From assembly GCA_020631375.1 (NCBI GenBank), contig JAHDHJ010000004.1, positions 1 to 45,562 on the forward strand: a stretch of 45,562 nucleotides of DNA, written 5' to 3'. Below are positions 18,206-26,417 of the stretch, one piece after another. The notes beneath the pieces are model-generated. The model was not told the origin of the DNA and searched no databases. It saw nothing but the letters and a program-made list of their open reading frames with translations. The DNA comes from Saprospiraceae bacterium (GTDB lineage Bacteria; Bacteroidota; Bacteroidia; Chitinophagales; Saprospiraceae). Numbering within the stretch: position 1 is the first letter of the stretch; each line of letters begins with the position of its first letter. Made by a program: the position numbers and the translations under genes.

Positions 18206-18784
18206 TATTCCTCACGAAACCCTATTTTTGGAATGCACACGTTAGTAATAAAGGTACTTTTTATAATGTTTCAAAAGACAAAATAAATACAGGAAAAGAA
18301 TTTAAGTTAGAGCAAATACACAAAGTGTCAGGAACTGCTAATTATCCTCCCAAACTAAGAAAACTTAAATCGGATAAGATTGCTTGTATCTTTACAAGAA
18401 ATACTTTTTTATTGAAAAAGATAAAGCCCCTTATAAAATAAACGAAATAGAAATTGATTCTATATTGCCAAGTTCTTATAAGAATGAAATTAAGAGTGGA
18501 ATAACTTTAATTGCCCTATCATTATAATTTCAGAATTGGAAACGGAAGAATCTCTCGCCAACATGGGTAGCATCCGTTTAACATTGGAAGATATAGGAAT
18601 GTTTTATGACCTAGGATTATATGGTATATTTAAAGATAAGGGATTTGATTTCCTAATGACAAAAAAAAGGATTATATAAAAAAACAACAAAAATGGTGGA
18701 GGTTTCGCTATCATGTCTGATGATTCCCAAGTACCTATTTCTAGAAGAAGAAAGGAAGCATTCTTAGAATTTTTGCTTAAATAG
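18206..18784 (+). pseudogene. Decayed protein-coding region, unidentified
   Basis: No open frame longer than about 65 codons lies here, yet protein-like pieces follow one another on the plus strand through frame changes. KPYFWNAHVSNKGTFYNV to DKIACIFTRNTF lies in frame 1 to about 18405. EKDKAPYKINEIEIDSILPS lies in frame 3 to a stop at 18525-18527. ISELETEESLANMGSIRLTL to MTKKR is in frame 2, and after an in-frame stop comes GGGFAIMSDDSQVPISRRRK to a stop at 18782-18784. The last piece resembles the C-terminus of LytTR DNA-binding domains (V-M-sDgs-ipvSRRrk). I could not identify the rest. At least two frameshifts and one nonsense codon are needed, so the region looks like one or two dead genes. 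Confidence 0.45.
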
Positions 18785-18908
18785 TAGAAATATCATGGCA
18801 GCTTACCAACAAAAAACACTCGTTTTTTGATTACTAACTCCAAAAGCTTTATTTTTCAGTAAATTTTGAAAACTCGAAATTAGCGACGGCAACTGAACAC
18901 ACAGGCAT

Positions 18909-19409
18909 ATGGAATTAAAAGAAGGGAAACAAAAATTCATACAATCTTGGGGAACATTGGGCTCGCATTGGGGAATCAACAGGACAATGGCTCAGATTCA
19001 TGCACTATTATTGATTTCAAATGAGGCATTGAATGCCAATGATATAATGGAAGAATTGAATATTTCCATGGGAAATACAAATATGAATATTCGTGCACTA
19101 ATAGATTGGGGTTTGGTCTTCAAGGAACTCAAACCAGGAGAACGGAAAGATTTTTTCGTAGCTGAAAAAGATATGCTGGAAGTGGTAAAACGAATCATTA
19201 CCCAAAGAAAGAAAAAAGAATTGGAGCCCATGCTTCGGGTACTGGAGAGTATTTCAAATGTAGAGGGAACAGATGCTGAAACCGAAGAATTCAAGAAAGT
19301 GATTAAGGATATAACCTTATTTTCAAGCAAAGCAGATTCAGCCCTTGACAATTTAATAAAATCAGACTCTAATTGGTTCATAGGAACCTTTATGAAAATG
19401 ATTAAGTAG
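18909..19409 (+). CDS. GbsR/MarR-family transcriptional regulator
   Basis: 166 residues. The N-terminal half is a winged helix: FIQSWGTLGSHWGINRTMAQ, then IHALLLISNEALNANDIMEE, with a recognition helix around NISMGNTNMNIRALIDWGLV and a wing at FKELKPGERKDFFVAEKDM. The opening segment is typical of the GbsR branch of MarR-like repressors. The C-terminal part is helical and probably dimerises. Regulators of this kind respond to small molecules; the ligand is unknown. The next gene is an acyl-CoA synthetase, 199 bases away beyond a repeat element, so it may or may not control that gene. Confidence 0.82.
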   Translation: MELKEGKQKFIQSWGTLGSHWGINRTMAQIHALLLISNEALNANDIMEELNISMGNTNMNIRALIDWGLVFKELKPGERKDFFVAEKDMLEVVKRIITQRKKKELEPMLRVLESISNVEGTDAETEEFKKVIKDITLFSSKADSALDNLIKSDSNWFIGTFMKMIK

Positions 19410-19412
19410 TGC

Positions 19413-19528
19413 CTGTTGCGTTTTACGCAACAGAACATTAGTATTTAGATTCTAGTATCTACAACTTATAATGATTTTCGTAGAAAATCACCCGATTAAT
19501 ATGAATTGTCTAGGTGCTAAATACTAAT
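19413..19528. repeat. Composite palindromic repeat element (GTTGCGT family)
   Basis: This opens with the palindrome CTGTTGCGT-TTT-ACGCAACAG (19413-19433). ATTAGTATTTAG (19437-19448) pairs perfectly with CTAAATACTAAT (19517-19528). Inside lies a further hairpin, GATTTTC-GTA-GAAAATC (19473-19489). The first 75 bases closely match 31897-31970. The element fills most of the gap between the regulator and acyl-CoA synthetase genes. It looks like a small non-autonomous repeat, perhaps REP- or MITE-like. Confidence 0.6.
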
Positions 19529-19562
19529 CTCTTCTAGTACTCATTCAAATGAATTAAATTAT

Positions 19563-19570
19563 TATTTTTG
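19563..19570 (+). promoter_or_regulatory. Candidate -7 element (TATTTTTG) for acyl-CoA synthetase
   Basis: Matches TAnnTTTG, 38 bases before the start codon at 19609 and just downstream of the repeat element. The -33 element is not clear. Confidence 0.35.
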
Positions 19571-19608
19571 CCTTATTTTATCGCTGCGAAGATTAAAATA
19601 CTACTATA

Positions 19609-21273
19609 ATGGCTCTTTCTCAAAAACCTTGGCTGGCTAATTATCCCAGTGGAATACCCGCTAATGTCGATGTGGACAGCTATGCGTCCCTCATTGAAAT
19701 CATAGATGAGAATCTAAAAAAGTATGCGAACCTTGTCGCTTTTTCCAATTTTGGCAAAGAATTGAAATACAAGGAGGTAGATAGAATGTCCAAGGATTTT
19801 GGGGCATACCTCCAATCCAGAGGTTTGGAACCGGGAGATAAGATTGCCCTCATGATGCCCAACATGTTACAATATCCTATAGCTCTTTTCGGAGCATTGA
19901 GAGCAGGCTTGATTGTAGTGAATACCAATCCCCTTTATACCCCTCGGGAAATGAAGCACCAGTTCACAGATTCAGGGGTAAAGGCAATCATCATAGCAGA
20001 GAATTTTGCAGCTAATCTGGCTAAAATCATTGGGGAAACCAAAATTAAAACCATTATCCTGACCAGTGTAGGCGAAATGTTGGGGACTGTCAAGGGAGGT
20101 ATGGTTAACTTGGTAATCCGTAAAGTCAAAAGAGGTGTGCCTAAATTTGATTTGCCCAATACCGTAGGTTTCAAGGAAGCCTTGAAACAAGGAAAGAAAT
20201 TTACCTTGAAAAGAAGACAAGGAAGCCCCAACGATACCATCTTACTTCAATACACAGGAGGAACAACAGGCGTCGCAAAAGGAGCTATGCTAACAAATAG
20301 GAATCTAGTGGCAAACATGTTGCAGATATATAATGTGATGCTTCCCTTTTTGGAAAAAGAAAAGGAAACCGTTCTTTCCCCACTTCCTATGTATCATATA
20401 TTTTCCTTTACAGTTAATTGTCTCGCTATGATGACAATGGGAGCCAAGAACATCCTAGTCACCAACCCAAGGGATTTAAAATCCGTAATGAAAGAATTCC
20501 AACGATATCAGATTTCTATAATGACTGGCGTCAATACCCTATTCAACGCTTTGTTGAACCACCCCGATTTCAAAGACCTTGACTTTAGCCACCTCAAAGG
20601 ATGTGTAGGAGGAGGAATGGCGGTGCAAAAACCAGTAGCGGAAAGATGGCAAAAAGTGACCGGTTGTTTCTTGGCAGAGGGTTATGGAATGACAGAATCA
20701 TCCCCAGTCGCCTCTTGTAACCCCATAGATGGTTCTGGTTGGTTAGGCTCGATCGGATTGCCGGTCCCATCTACTGACATGAGAATCGTGGACGATAACG
20801 GGATGCCCCTGCCAATGGGTGAAATAGGTGAGATCCAAATTAAGGGACCCCAAGTAATGAAAGGTTATTATAACAATCCTGCCGCAACAGAAAAGGTTCT
20901 GAAAGATGGCTGGTTGAGTACTGGGGATATCGGGAAAATGACAGAAGGAGGTTTTTTCCAAATCGTAGATAGGAAAAAAGACATGATTCTGGTTTCCGGA
21001 TTCAATGTCTATCCCAACGAAGTAGAAGAAGTAATAGCGGGACATCCGAAAGTATTGGAAGTAGCAGCAGTAGGTTTAGCAGACGAGAAATCTGGAGAGG
21101 TCGTAAAAATATTCGTAGTCAAAAAAGACAAATCACTAACAGAAAAGGAATTGAAAACCTTTTGTAAAGAAAACCTAACAGGATATAAGGTGCCCAAGGC
21201 TATCGAATTCAGGGATGATTTGCCAAAAACAAATGTGGGCAAGATTTTAAGAAGAGAATTGAAAGGGAAGTAA
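19609..21273 (+). CDS. fadD: Long-chain fatty-acid-CoA ligase
   Basis: 554 residues, the size of bacterial FadD. It activates fatty acids with ATP and CoA at the inner face of the membrane. The AMP-binding family motifs are complete: the P-loop-like YTGGTTGVAKG (215-225), LPMYHIFSFT, EGYGMTESSP, GWLSTGDIG, DRKKDMILVSGFNVYPNEVE and the C-terminal PKTNVGKILRREL with the adenylation lysine. The pattern GFNVYPNEVEEV matches long-chain enzymes. It follows a GbsR/MarR-type regulator, and the gap holds a repeat element and a possible promoter. No beta-oxidation genes accompany it here. Confidence 0.92.
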   Translation: MALSQKPWLANYPSGIPANVDVDSYASLIEIIDENLKKYANLVAFSNFGKELKYKEVDRMSKDFGAYLQSRGLEPGDKIALMMPNMLQYPIALFGALRAGLIVVNTNPLYTPREMKHQFTDSGVKAIIIAENFAANLAKIIGETKIKTIILTSVGEMLGTVKGGMVNLVIRKVKRGVPKFDLPNTVGFKEALKQGKKFTLKRRQGSPNDTILLQYTGGTTGVAKGAMLTNRNLVANMLQIYNVMLPFLEKEKETVLSPLPMYHIFSFTVNCLAMMTMGAKNILVTNPRDLKSVMKEFQRYQISIMTGVNTLFNALLNHPDFKDLDFSHLKGCVGGGMAVQKPVAERWQKVTGCFLAEGYGMTESSPVASCNPIDGSGWLGSIGLPVPSTDMRIVDDNGMPLPMGEIGEIQIKGPQVMKGYYNNPAATEKVLKDGWLSTGDIGKMTEGGFFQIVDRKKDMILVSGFNVYPNEVEEVIAGHPKVLEVAAVGLADEKSGEVVKIFVVKKDKSLTEKELKTFCKENLTGYKVPKAIEFRDDLPKTNVGKILRRELKGK

Positions 21274-21591
21274 GGTGTCTCTTCCATTTAATTGTATTAA
21301 AATAATTAAGCTTAGTTTTCTCTATCCTTCAGTTTCCTTTAGTTGTGTTAAGCCTAGTAGATTGATTTATTTGAATAAATAATTAAGTTGCAACGCAGGG
21401 GCGAAATTAAAACAGCTTCTAAATGATTGTTTTGTACTAAAATTGTTTTTTAACAAATACAATTGGAACAACATGTTTTTTTTGCCTATATTCATAGGTT
21501 AAAGGAGAGGGTTTTTAGCCTAATTAGAATTATCTTTATAAAACGAACGAGAAATAATCAATACATAAACCACTATCTTAATAGCACGTAT
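21274..21591. other. 318-bp intergenic region with GTTGCAAC palindrome
   Basis: The gap between the acyl-CoA synthetase and the TonB receptor contains ATTAAGTTGCAACGC (21382-21396), whose exact inverted copy lies at 24468-24482. I saw no TAnnTTTG element. The final 130 bases could be read as an N-terminal extension of the receptor from an ATG at 21463, but that extension is basic and not signal-like. Confidence 0.5.
21382..21396 (+). repeat. Left copy of a 15-bp inverted repeat flanking the TonB receptor gene
   Basis: ATTAAGTTGCAACGC, containing the palindrome GTTGCAAC. The perfect inverted copy is at 24468-24482, 3.1 kb away, just before the hydrolase-like gene. It may be an operator shared by the two genes. 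Confidence 0.5.
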
Positions 21592-24438
21592 ATGAAAAGA
21601 AGTACTACAATTAGCATTTTTTTATTGTTTTTTTTACTTACCGCAGGGCTTAATGCCCAGACAGTGGTTAGGGGAATTGTTTTCGACGCAGCGAATAATG
21701 AGCCATTGATTGGAGCAGGGGTAATCATAGAAGGAACTTCCATAGGAACGGTTTCCGATTGGGACGGTTCTTTTGAATTTGAAACAGAAATGGCATATCC
21801 TTTTACTTTGGAAGTATCCTATATCAGTTTTGAAACTAAGATGGTAGAAGTGGTATCCGATGCAAGGCTAACCATAAATTTGGAAGAGGCTTCTGTAGAA
21901 ATAGGAGTGGTAGATGTAAAGGCAAGCAGGATTTCTGATAAACAAAAAGAATCGCCACTTACTGTAGAAGCAATGGACATCATCGCTATTAAGGAAACAC
22001 CATCCGCAGATTTTTACGATGGTTTGGGTTCTTTGAAGGGAGTGGATTTGACAGCGGCAAGTTTAGGATTCAAAGTTGTGAACACTAGAGGATTCAATAG
22101 TACAAGCCCCGTCCGTTCCCTACAAATAATAGACGGAGTGGATAACCAAGCACCAGGATTGAATTTTTCTCTGGGTAATTTTTTAGGTACATCAGAATTA
22201 GACATTAATAAGGTGGAGTTAATCGTAGGGGCAAGCTCCGCATTTTATGGACCTAATGCCTTTAATGGCGTAATTAGCATGAGAACCAAAGATCCTTTTT
22301 TCAAAGAAGGACTTTCGGCAATGGTGAAAGTAGCAGAAAGGCAGCAAATCAAAGGAGCCATTAGATGGGCGGATGCCATTAAGAATAAGGAAGATAATAA
22401 AGTCTTTGCCTACAAATTGAATTTGGAATATTTCCAAGCCAATGATTGGGAAGCTGAAAATTATGACCCTGTTTATGATTCGGATGTAACTTCCAATAAT
22501 CCTGGAGGATACGATGCCGTAAATATTTATGGAGATGAATATCAAAGCAGGAATGACTTTGGAAATCCTGCTTCATTCAATCATCCGGGGTTGGGGCAAT
22601 TTAGTAGGACAGGATACAGGGAAAAAGATTTAGTGGATTATAGGACCCGAAACTTAAAATCTAATCTGGGATTATACTTCAGAACGAATCCCTCCAAGAA
22701 AGAACAATCCCCAGAGTTTGTATTTACAACCAATTTCGGCACAGGAACTACAGTATATCAAGGAGATAATCGTTTTAGTCTAAAGGGGATTACTTTCCTT
22801 CAGAATACCTTGGAATTCAAGAAAAGGAATAAATATTTTGTCAGAGCTTACACAACGAGGACCGGAGCAGGAAATACTTATGATCCATATTTTACAGCGT
22901 TGGAATTACAGGAAAGAGCAAAACCCAATAGCGAATGGTCGATTGACTACTTCAATTACTGGGTATCGGAAATAGAACCCAGATTCCAAGATGAATCCTT
23001 AGGTTATCCACAATTAGTTGCTCCTTATTTCGACCCTGTAACAGGAGAACTTGTGATTACTCCTTTTGATACGGAAGGGGCTGAGCAATGGCTGATTGAC
23101 AATAATGGATTAGTTTCCGAATGGCATGCAGAAGCCGCAGCATACGCAAACGGACCTGGAAACGGAACTTCCCAATCCACTGCTTTTCTTGATCCGAATT
23201 CCGATGATCCGATAGAGCAAGCTAGATTTGAAGAAGCATTCAATGATATCACTGGAACGTTAAGTTCGGAAGGAGGCACAAAATTCTTTGACAATTCTGC
23301 ACTATACCATATTCATGGAGAATATATTTTTACCCCTACTTGGACGGATAAAATAACAGTAGGTGCGAATGGACGAATGTACACTCCCAGATCTAAGGGA
23401 ACCGTTTTCCGTGATTCTACAGATGAAAAGATTAACAATAAGGAATTCGGAGTATATGCAGGACTTGAAAAGGGCTTTTTTGATAATAAATTAAAAGCAC
23501 AAGTAGCATTCCGTACAGATAAGAATGAAAATTTTAAATGGTTATTCTCTCCGGCAGCGTCCTTGGTATATACGCCATCTCAGAATAATTTCTTCCGTGT
23601 TTCGTTTTCTTCCGCCATTAGGAATCCTACCTTGTCCGATCAATATCTTAGCCTGAATGTAGGCCGTGCAATTCTTTCGGGAAACCTAGATGGAGTGGAA
23701 AACTTAGTAACAGTAGAGTCCCTTTTTGATGCATTTTCGGGTGCCATAGGCTTGGATCCATCCCAGTTGGATAGCTTCAATATCGCAGCAGTACAACCAG
23801 AACGGGTGCAGACTTTTGAATTGGGAGCTAGGACAACGCTATTTGATAAGGTTTATGTAGATGCTGGATACTACTATAGTATTTATAAAGATTTCCTTGG
23901 TTACCAAATAGGTGTTGACTTTGATTATTTTTCAACGGGACAGCCCAAAAGGCTTCAAGCATATAGATATGCTGCCAATTCCGAAAATACGGTAACAACT
24001 CAAGGGATTTCCGTAGGTATTAATTACTACTTTATAGACAAATTCAGCTTGAATGGTAATTATTCTTGGAATAAATTATTAAAAGCCGCCGAGGATGACC
24101 CAATAATTCCCGCATTCAATACTCCCGAACATAAATTCAACGTAGGGATAGGAGGAAGGAACCTGACACTTAAATTAGGGAAGAAATCCCTTAAACATAT
24201 TGGTTTCAATATTAATTATAAATGGGTGGAAGGATTCTTATTTGAGGGGTCTCCCCAGTTTACAGGTTTTGTTCCGACTTATGATATGTTGGATGCACAA
24301 GTGAATGTCCGTGTCCCTAAAATCCATACAACGTTCAAGCTGGGAGCTTCGAATATACTGAACAATAAGAGATTCCAAACCTATGGAGGACCGAGAATCA
24401 GCAGAATGACTTATTTGACCATAACCTACGAACCATAA
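21592..24438 (+). CDS. TonB-dependent outer-membrane receptor
   Basis: About 948 residues from the ATG at 21592, which gives a clean signal peptide (MKRSTTISIFLLFFLLTAG to NAQ). An upstream in-frame ATG at 21463 would add 43 basic residues and hide it. Then come a carboxypeptidase-regulatory-like domain (VVRGIVFDAANNEPLIGAGV, GTVSDWDGSFEFE), a plug domain (NTRGFNSTSPVRSLQIIDGV, LDINKVELIVGASSAFYGPN, FNGVISMRTKDP) and a long barrel ending in MTYLTITYEP. It lacks features that would mark it as a classic SusC partner, and no SusD gene follows. The substrate is unknown. The next gene encodes a T9SS-secreted hydrolase-like protein 79 bases on, which suggests a pair acting at the cell surface. Confidence 0.9.
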   Translation: MKRSTTISIFLLFFLLTAGLNAQTVVRGIVFDAANNEPLIGAGVIIEGTSIGTVSDWDGSFEFETEMAYPFTLEVSYISFETKMVEVVSDARLTINLEEASVEIGVVDVKASRISDKQKESPLTVEAMDIIAIKETPSADFYDGLGSLKGVDLTAASLGFKVVNTRGFNSTSPVRSLQIIDGVDNQAPGLNFSLGNFLGTSELDINKVELIVGASSAFYGPNAFNGVISMRTKDPFFKEGLSAMVKVAERQQIKGAIRWADAIKNKEDNKVFAYKLNLEYFQANDWEAENYDPVYDSDVTSNNPGGYDAVNIYGDEYQSRNDFGNPASFNHPGLGQFSRTGYREKDLVDYRTRNLKSNLGLYFRTNPSKKEQSPEFVFTTNFGTGTTVYQGDNRFSLKGITFLQNTLEFKKRNKYFVRAYTTRTGAGNTYDPYFTALELQERAKPNSEWSIDYFNYWVSEIEPRFQDESLGYPQLVAPYFDPVTGELVITPFDTEGAEQWLIDNNGLVSEWHAEAAAYANGPGNGTSQSTAFLDPNSDDPIEQARFEEAFNDITGTLSSEGGTKFFDNSALYHIHGEYIFTPTWTDKITVGANGRMYTPRSKGTVFRDSTDEKINNKEFGVYAGLEKGFFDNKLKAQVAFRTDKNENFKWLFSPAASLVYTPSQNNFFRVSFSSAIRNPTLSDQYLSLNVGRAILSGNLDGVENLVTVESLFDAFSGAIGLDPSQLDSFNIAAVQPERVQTFELGARTTLFDKVYVDAGYYYSIYKDFLGYQIGVDFDYFSTGQPKRLQAYRYAANSENTVTTQGISVGINYYFIDKFSLNGNYSWNKLLKAAEDDPIIPAFNTPEHKFNVGIGGRNLTLKLGKKSLKHIGFNINYKWVEGFLFEGSPQFTGFVPTYDMLDAQVNVRVPKIHTTFKLGASNILNNKRFQTYGGPRISRMTYLTITYEP

Positions 24439-24467
24439 AAATAAAAACAGCACAGGTAAATATGCCA

Positions 24468-24482
24468 GCGTTGCAACTTAAT
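24468..24482 (-). repeat. Right copy of the 15-bp inverted repeat, upstream of the hydrolase-like gene
   Basis: GCGTTGCAACTTAAT, the exact reverse complement of 21382-21396. It lies 35 bases before the ATG at 24518, where an operator could act. The string GCAACTTAAT also occurs on the minus strand just upstream of the MerC-like gene near 30850. Confidence 0.5.
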
Positions 24483-24517
24483 CTTTAATTTCTTTTATTC
24501 ATAAAAATAGCTTTATA

Positions 24518-26164
24518 ATGTTAAGAACTAATTTACTATTTACTTTTTTATTATTTGCACTCAGTGTGCAATTCGCATCTGCCCAAGAGAGATACTTGCA
24601 AGAGGTATTCACTGATGTAGCAGTAGAAAGCGATGTAACCTATGGTGTAAATGCTACTGCATTATACTTTACCGTAGTGGGTGAGGCGATTCCCGAAGCC
24701 TTGTTAATGGATGTTTATACACCAGTAGGAGATACGGAACCAGAACGTCCGCTTGCATTGGTGTTCCATACAGGAAATTTTTTACCGCCGGTTATTAACC
24801 AACAAATAGCTGGTTCTAAAACGGACAACAGCGTTGTGGAAATATGCACTCGTTTGGCTAAGATGGGATATACTGCTGCTTCTGTAACATACCGTACAGG
24901 ATGGAATCCTGCTGCAACAGACCAACCTACAAGAGCTTTGGGCTTGATTCAGGCAGCTTACAGAGGTATCCAAGACGGAAGAACTGCTGTCCGTTTCTTC
25001 AGGGACAACTACAATAACGGAGGAAATACTTATGCAATTGATCCAAATAGAGTAACAGCCATTGGTGCTGGAACTGGCGGCTACCTTGTATTAGGTATGG
25101 CTACATTGGATAACTATAATGAAATCGTTACGACTACACATGGACCTGCTAAATTTTTGTTGGACGTTAATCCTCCTGATGGTACTCCTGAAACACCAAT
25201 GGTAGTGCCTACATATCATGGAGATATAGAAGGTAAGGCATTGGCAATAGCACCGGATGCTGCATTCGGATTCCCTGCGGGAGATACATTATGTTATCCT
25301 AACTTTGTGGATGAAAATTCAGATGTTCAGCTAGTCATGAATATTGGCGGAGCATTGGGAGACATATCATGGTTGGATGCAAATAGTGCACCTATTATTT
25401 CTGTACAGTCCGCTTATGATATTTTTGCCCCTTATAATGATGATGTACTTATCGTTCCTACTACTGGAGATGAAATCGTAAGGGTACAAGGAAGTTTGGC
25501 TGTTGCTGAGGAACAAAATACATTAGGAAATAACCAGCCGTTTTTAGATGCATACATTCCTGTTGCTTACCTGCCTTATACTGATAAAGCTATGGAGCAT
25601 TCCACTGTAGCTGGTCATCAATATTATGAGGCGCTATATCCTGTTACAAATCCACCGAATAGTAGTGGATTAGATGAAGGAGTTGTAATTAATTGGTGGG
25701 ATCCTTCTGACATTGCTCCAGGACAAGCAGGACAAGGAATGTCTTGGGATCAATTACCTCACCCTGCTGGAGGAACATATCACCAACAAGGGTTGGTATT
25801 GAACGAAGGCATGTCTGCTGCAAAAGCAAAACTGAATATAGATACGATCATAGGTTATTTTGCTCCTAGGGCAATTGAAGTATTGAATTTACCACTTGTA
25901 CCCAATGTTAATCTTGAAGAAAATGAAGTTTCATTAACAATGACTCCTAACCCAGTAGGTTCGGAAGTTGTTTTGACTTCAAGGGTAGAAACCCCAATGA
26001 AGAGTGTTCAGATTTTTGATGTCAATGGACGCTTGGTTAGGGATTATCAAGGAGTTGATAATAATTTCTTATTCGTAAGAAGAGGGGATTTACCTTCTGG
26101 AACTTACGTAGTTATGGTCGGATTTGAAGAAGGTGACGTTTCTAAGAAAATGATCTTGAAATAG
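24518..26164 (+). CDS. T9SS-secreted alpha/beta-hydrolase-like protein lacking the nucleophile serine
   Basis: 548 residues. The signal peptide ends at ASAQ (23). A carboxylesterase-like domain follows (about 60-300): MDVYTPVGDTEPERPLALVF, an oxyanion-hole-like HTGNFLPP, TRLAKMGYTAASVTYRTGW, DGRTAVRFFRDN and DPNRVTAIGAGTGGYLVLG. In active esterases the last motif is G-x-S-x-G; here it reads G-A-G-T-G, with Gly185 at the nucleophile position. The enzyme is therefore either inactive or uses another residue. The last 75 residues (LTMTPNPVGSEVVLTS, QIFDVNGRLVRDYQG, LPSGTYVVMV, KKMILK) are a T9SS type A sorting domain, so it is exported to the surface. It sits directly behind a TonB receptor gene and is followed by a strong terminator. 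Confidence 0.8.
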   Translation: MLRTNLLFTFLLFALSVQFASAQERYLQEVFTDVAVESDVTYGVNATALYFTVVGEAIPEALLMDVYTPVGDTEPERPLALVFHTGNFLPPVINQQIAGSKTDNSVVEICTRLAKMGYTAASVTYRTGWNPAATDQPTRALGLIQAAYRGIQDGRTAVRFFRDNYNNGGNTYAIDPNRVTAIGAGTGGYLVLGMATLDNYNEIVTTTHGPAKFLLDVNPPDGTPETPMVVPTYHGDIEGKALAIAPDAAFGFPAGDTLCYPNFVDENSDVQLVMNIGGALGDISWLDANSAPIISVQSAYDIFAPYNDDVLIVPTTGDEIVRVQGSLAVAEEQNTLGNNQPFLDAYIPVAYLPYTDKAMEHSTVAGHQYYEALYPVTNPPNSSGLDEGVVINWWDPSDIAPGQAGQGMSWDQLPHPAGGTYHQQGLVLNEGMSAAKAKLNIDTIIGYFAPRAIEVLNLPLVPNVNLEENEVSLTMTPNPVGSEVVLTSRVETPMKSVQIFDVNGRLVRDYQGVDNNFLFVRRGDLPSGTYVVMVGFEEGDVSKKMILK

Positions 26165-26196
26165 TTTTGACATAAAGTATTAATACTTTAAAAATT

Positions 26197-26229
26197 AAGC
26201 GGGACTATCCAAAATGGATAGCCCCGCTT
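26197..26229 (+). terminator. Rho-independent terminator after the hydrolase-like gene
   Basis: A 14-bp stem, AAGCGGGACTATCC with GGATAGCCCCGCTT (one G:U pair), with a 5-base loop and a following TTTTTACTTT. The remaining sequence to 26417 shows nothing clear. Confidence 0.8.
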
Positions 26230-26417
26230 TTTACTTTAGGGAATCCCTGTAAATGGGATTTAGCCTTAGATTGCCTCTGGATTTATTATTGTTTGAATAT
26301 TTTTTTCAGTTGTTTTCCTTTTTTTCTTACTGAATTTCAATTCTTTTTGTGGGAATTGCTAGACTCCCAAATGATTTGTTCTTCCTTTTTTCGTAGCATT
26401 TTTCAAAGGAAACAAGT

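Noticed and set aside
18035-18286. Plus-strand frame starting within the TPR gene and crossing its terminator
   Set aside because: It overlaps the end of a real gene in another frame and runs through the terminator hairpin.
18998-19438. A 146-codon minus-strand frame opposite the GbsR/MarR regulator
   Set aside because: The plus-strand protein has a clear winged-helix pattern; the antisense frame has no recognisable features.
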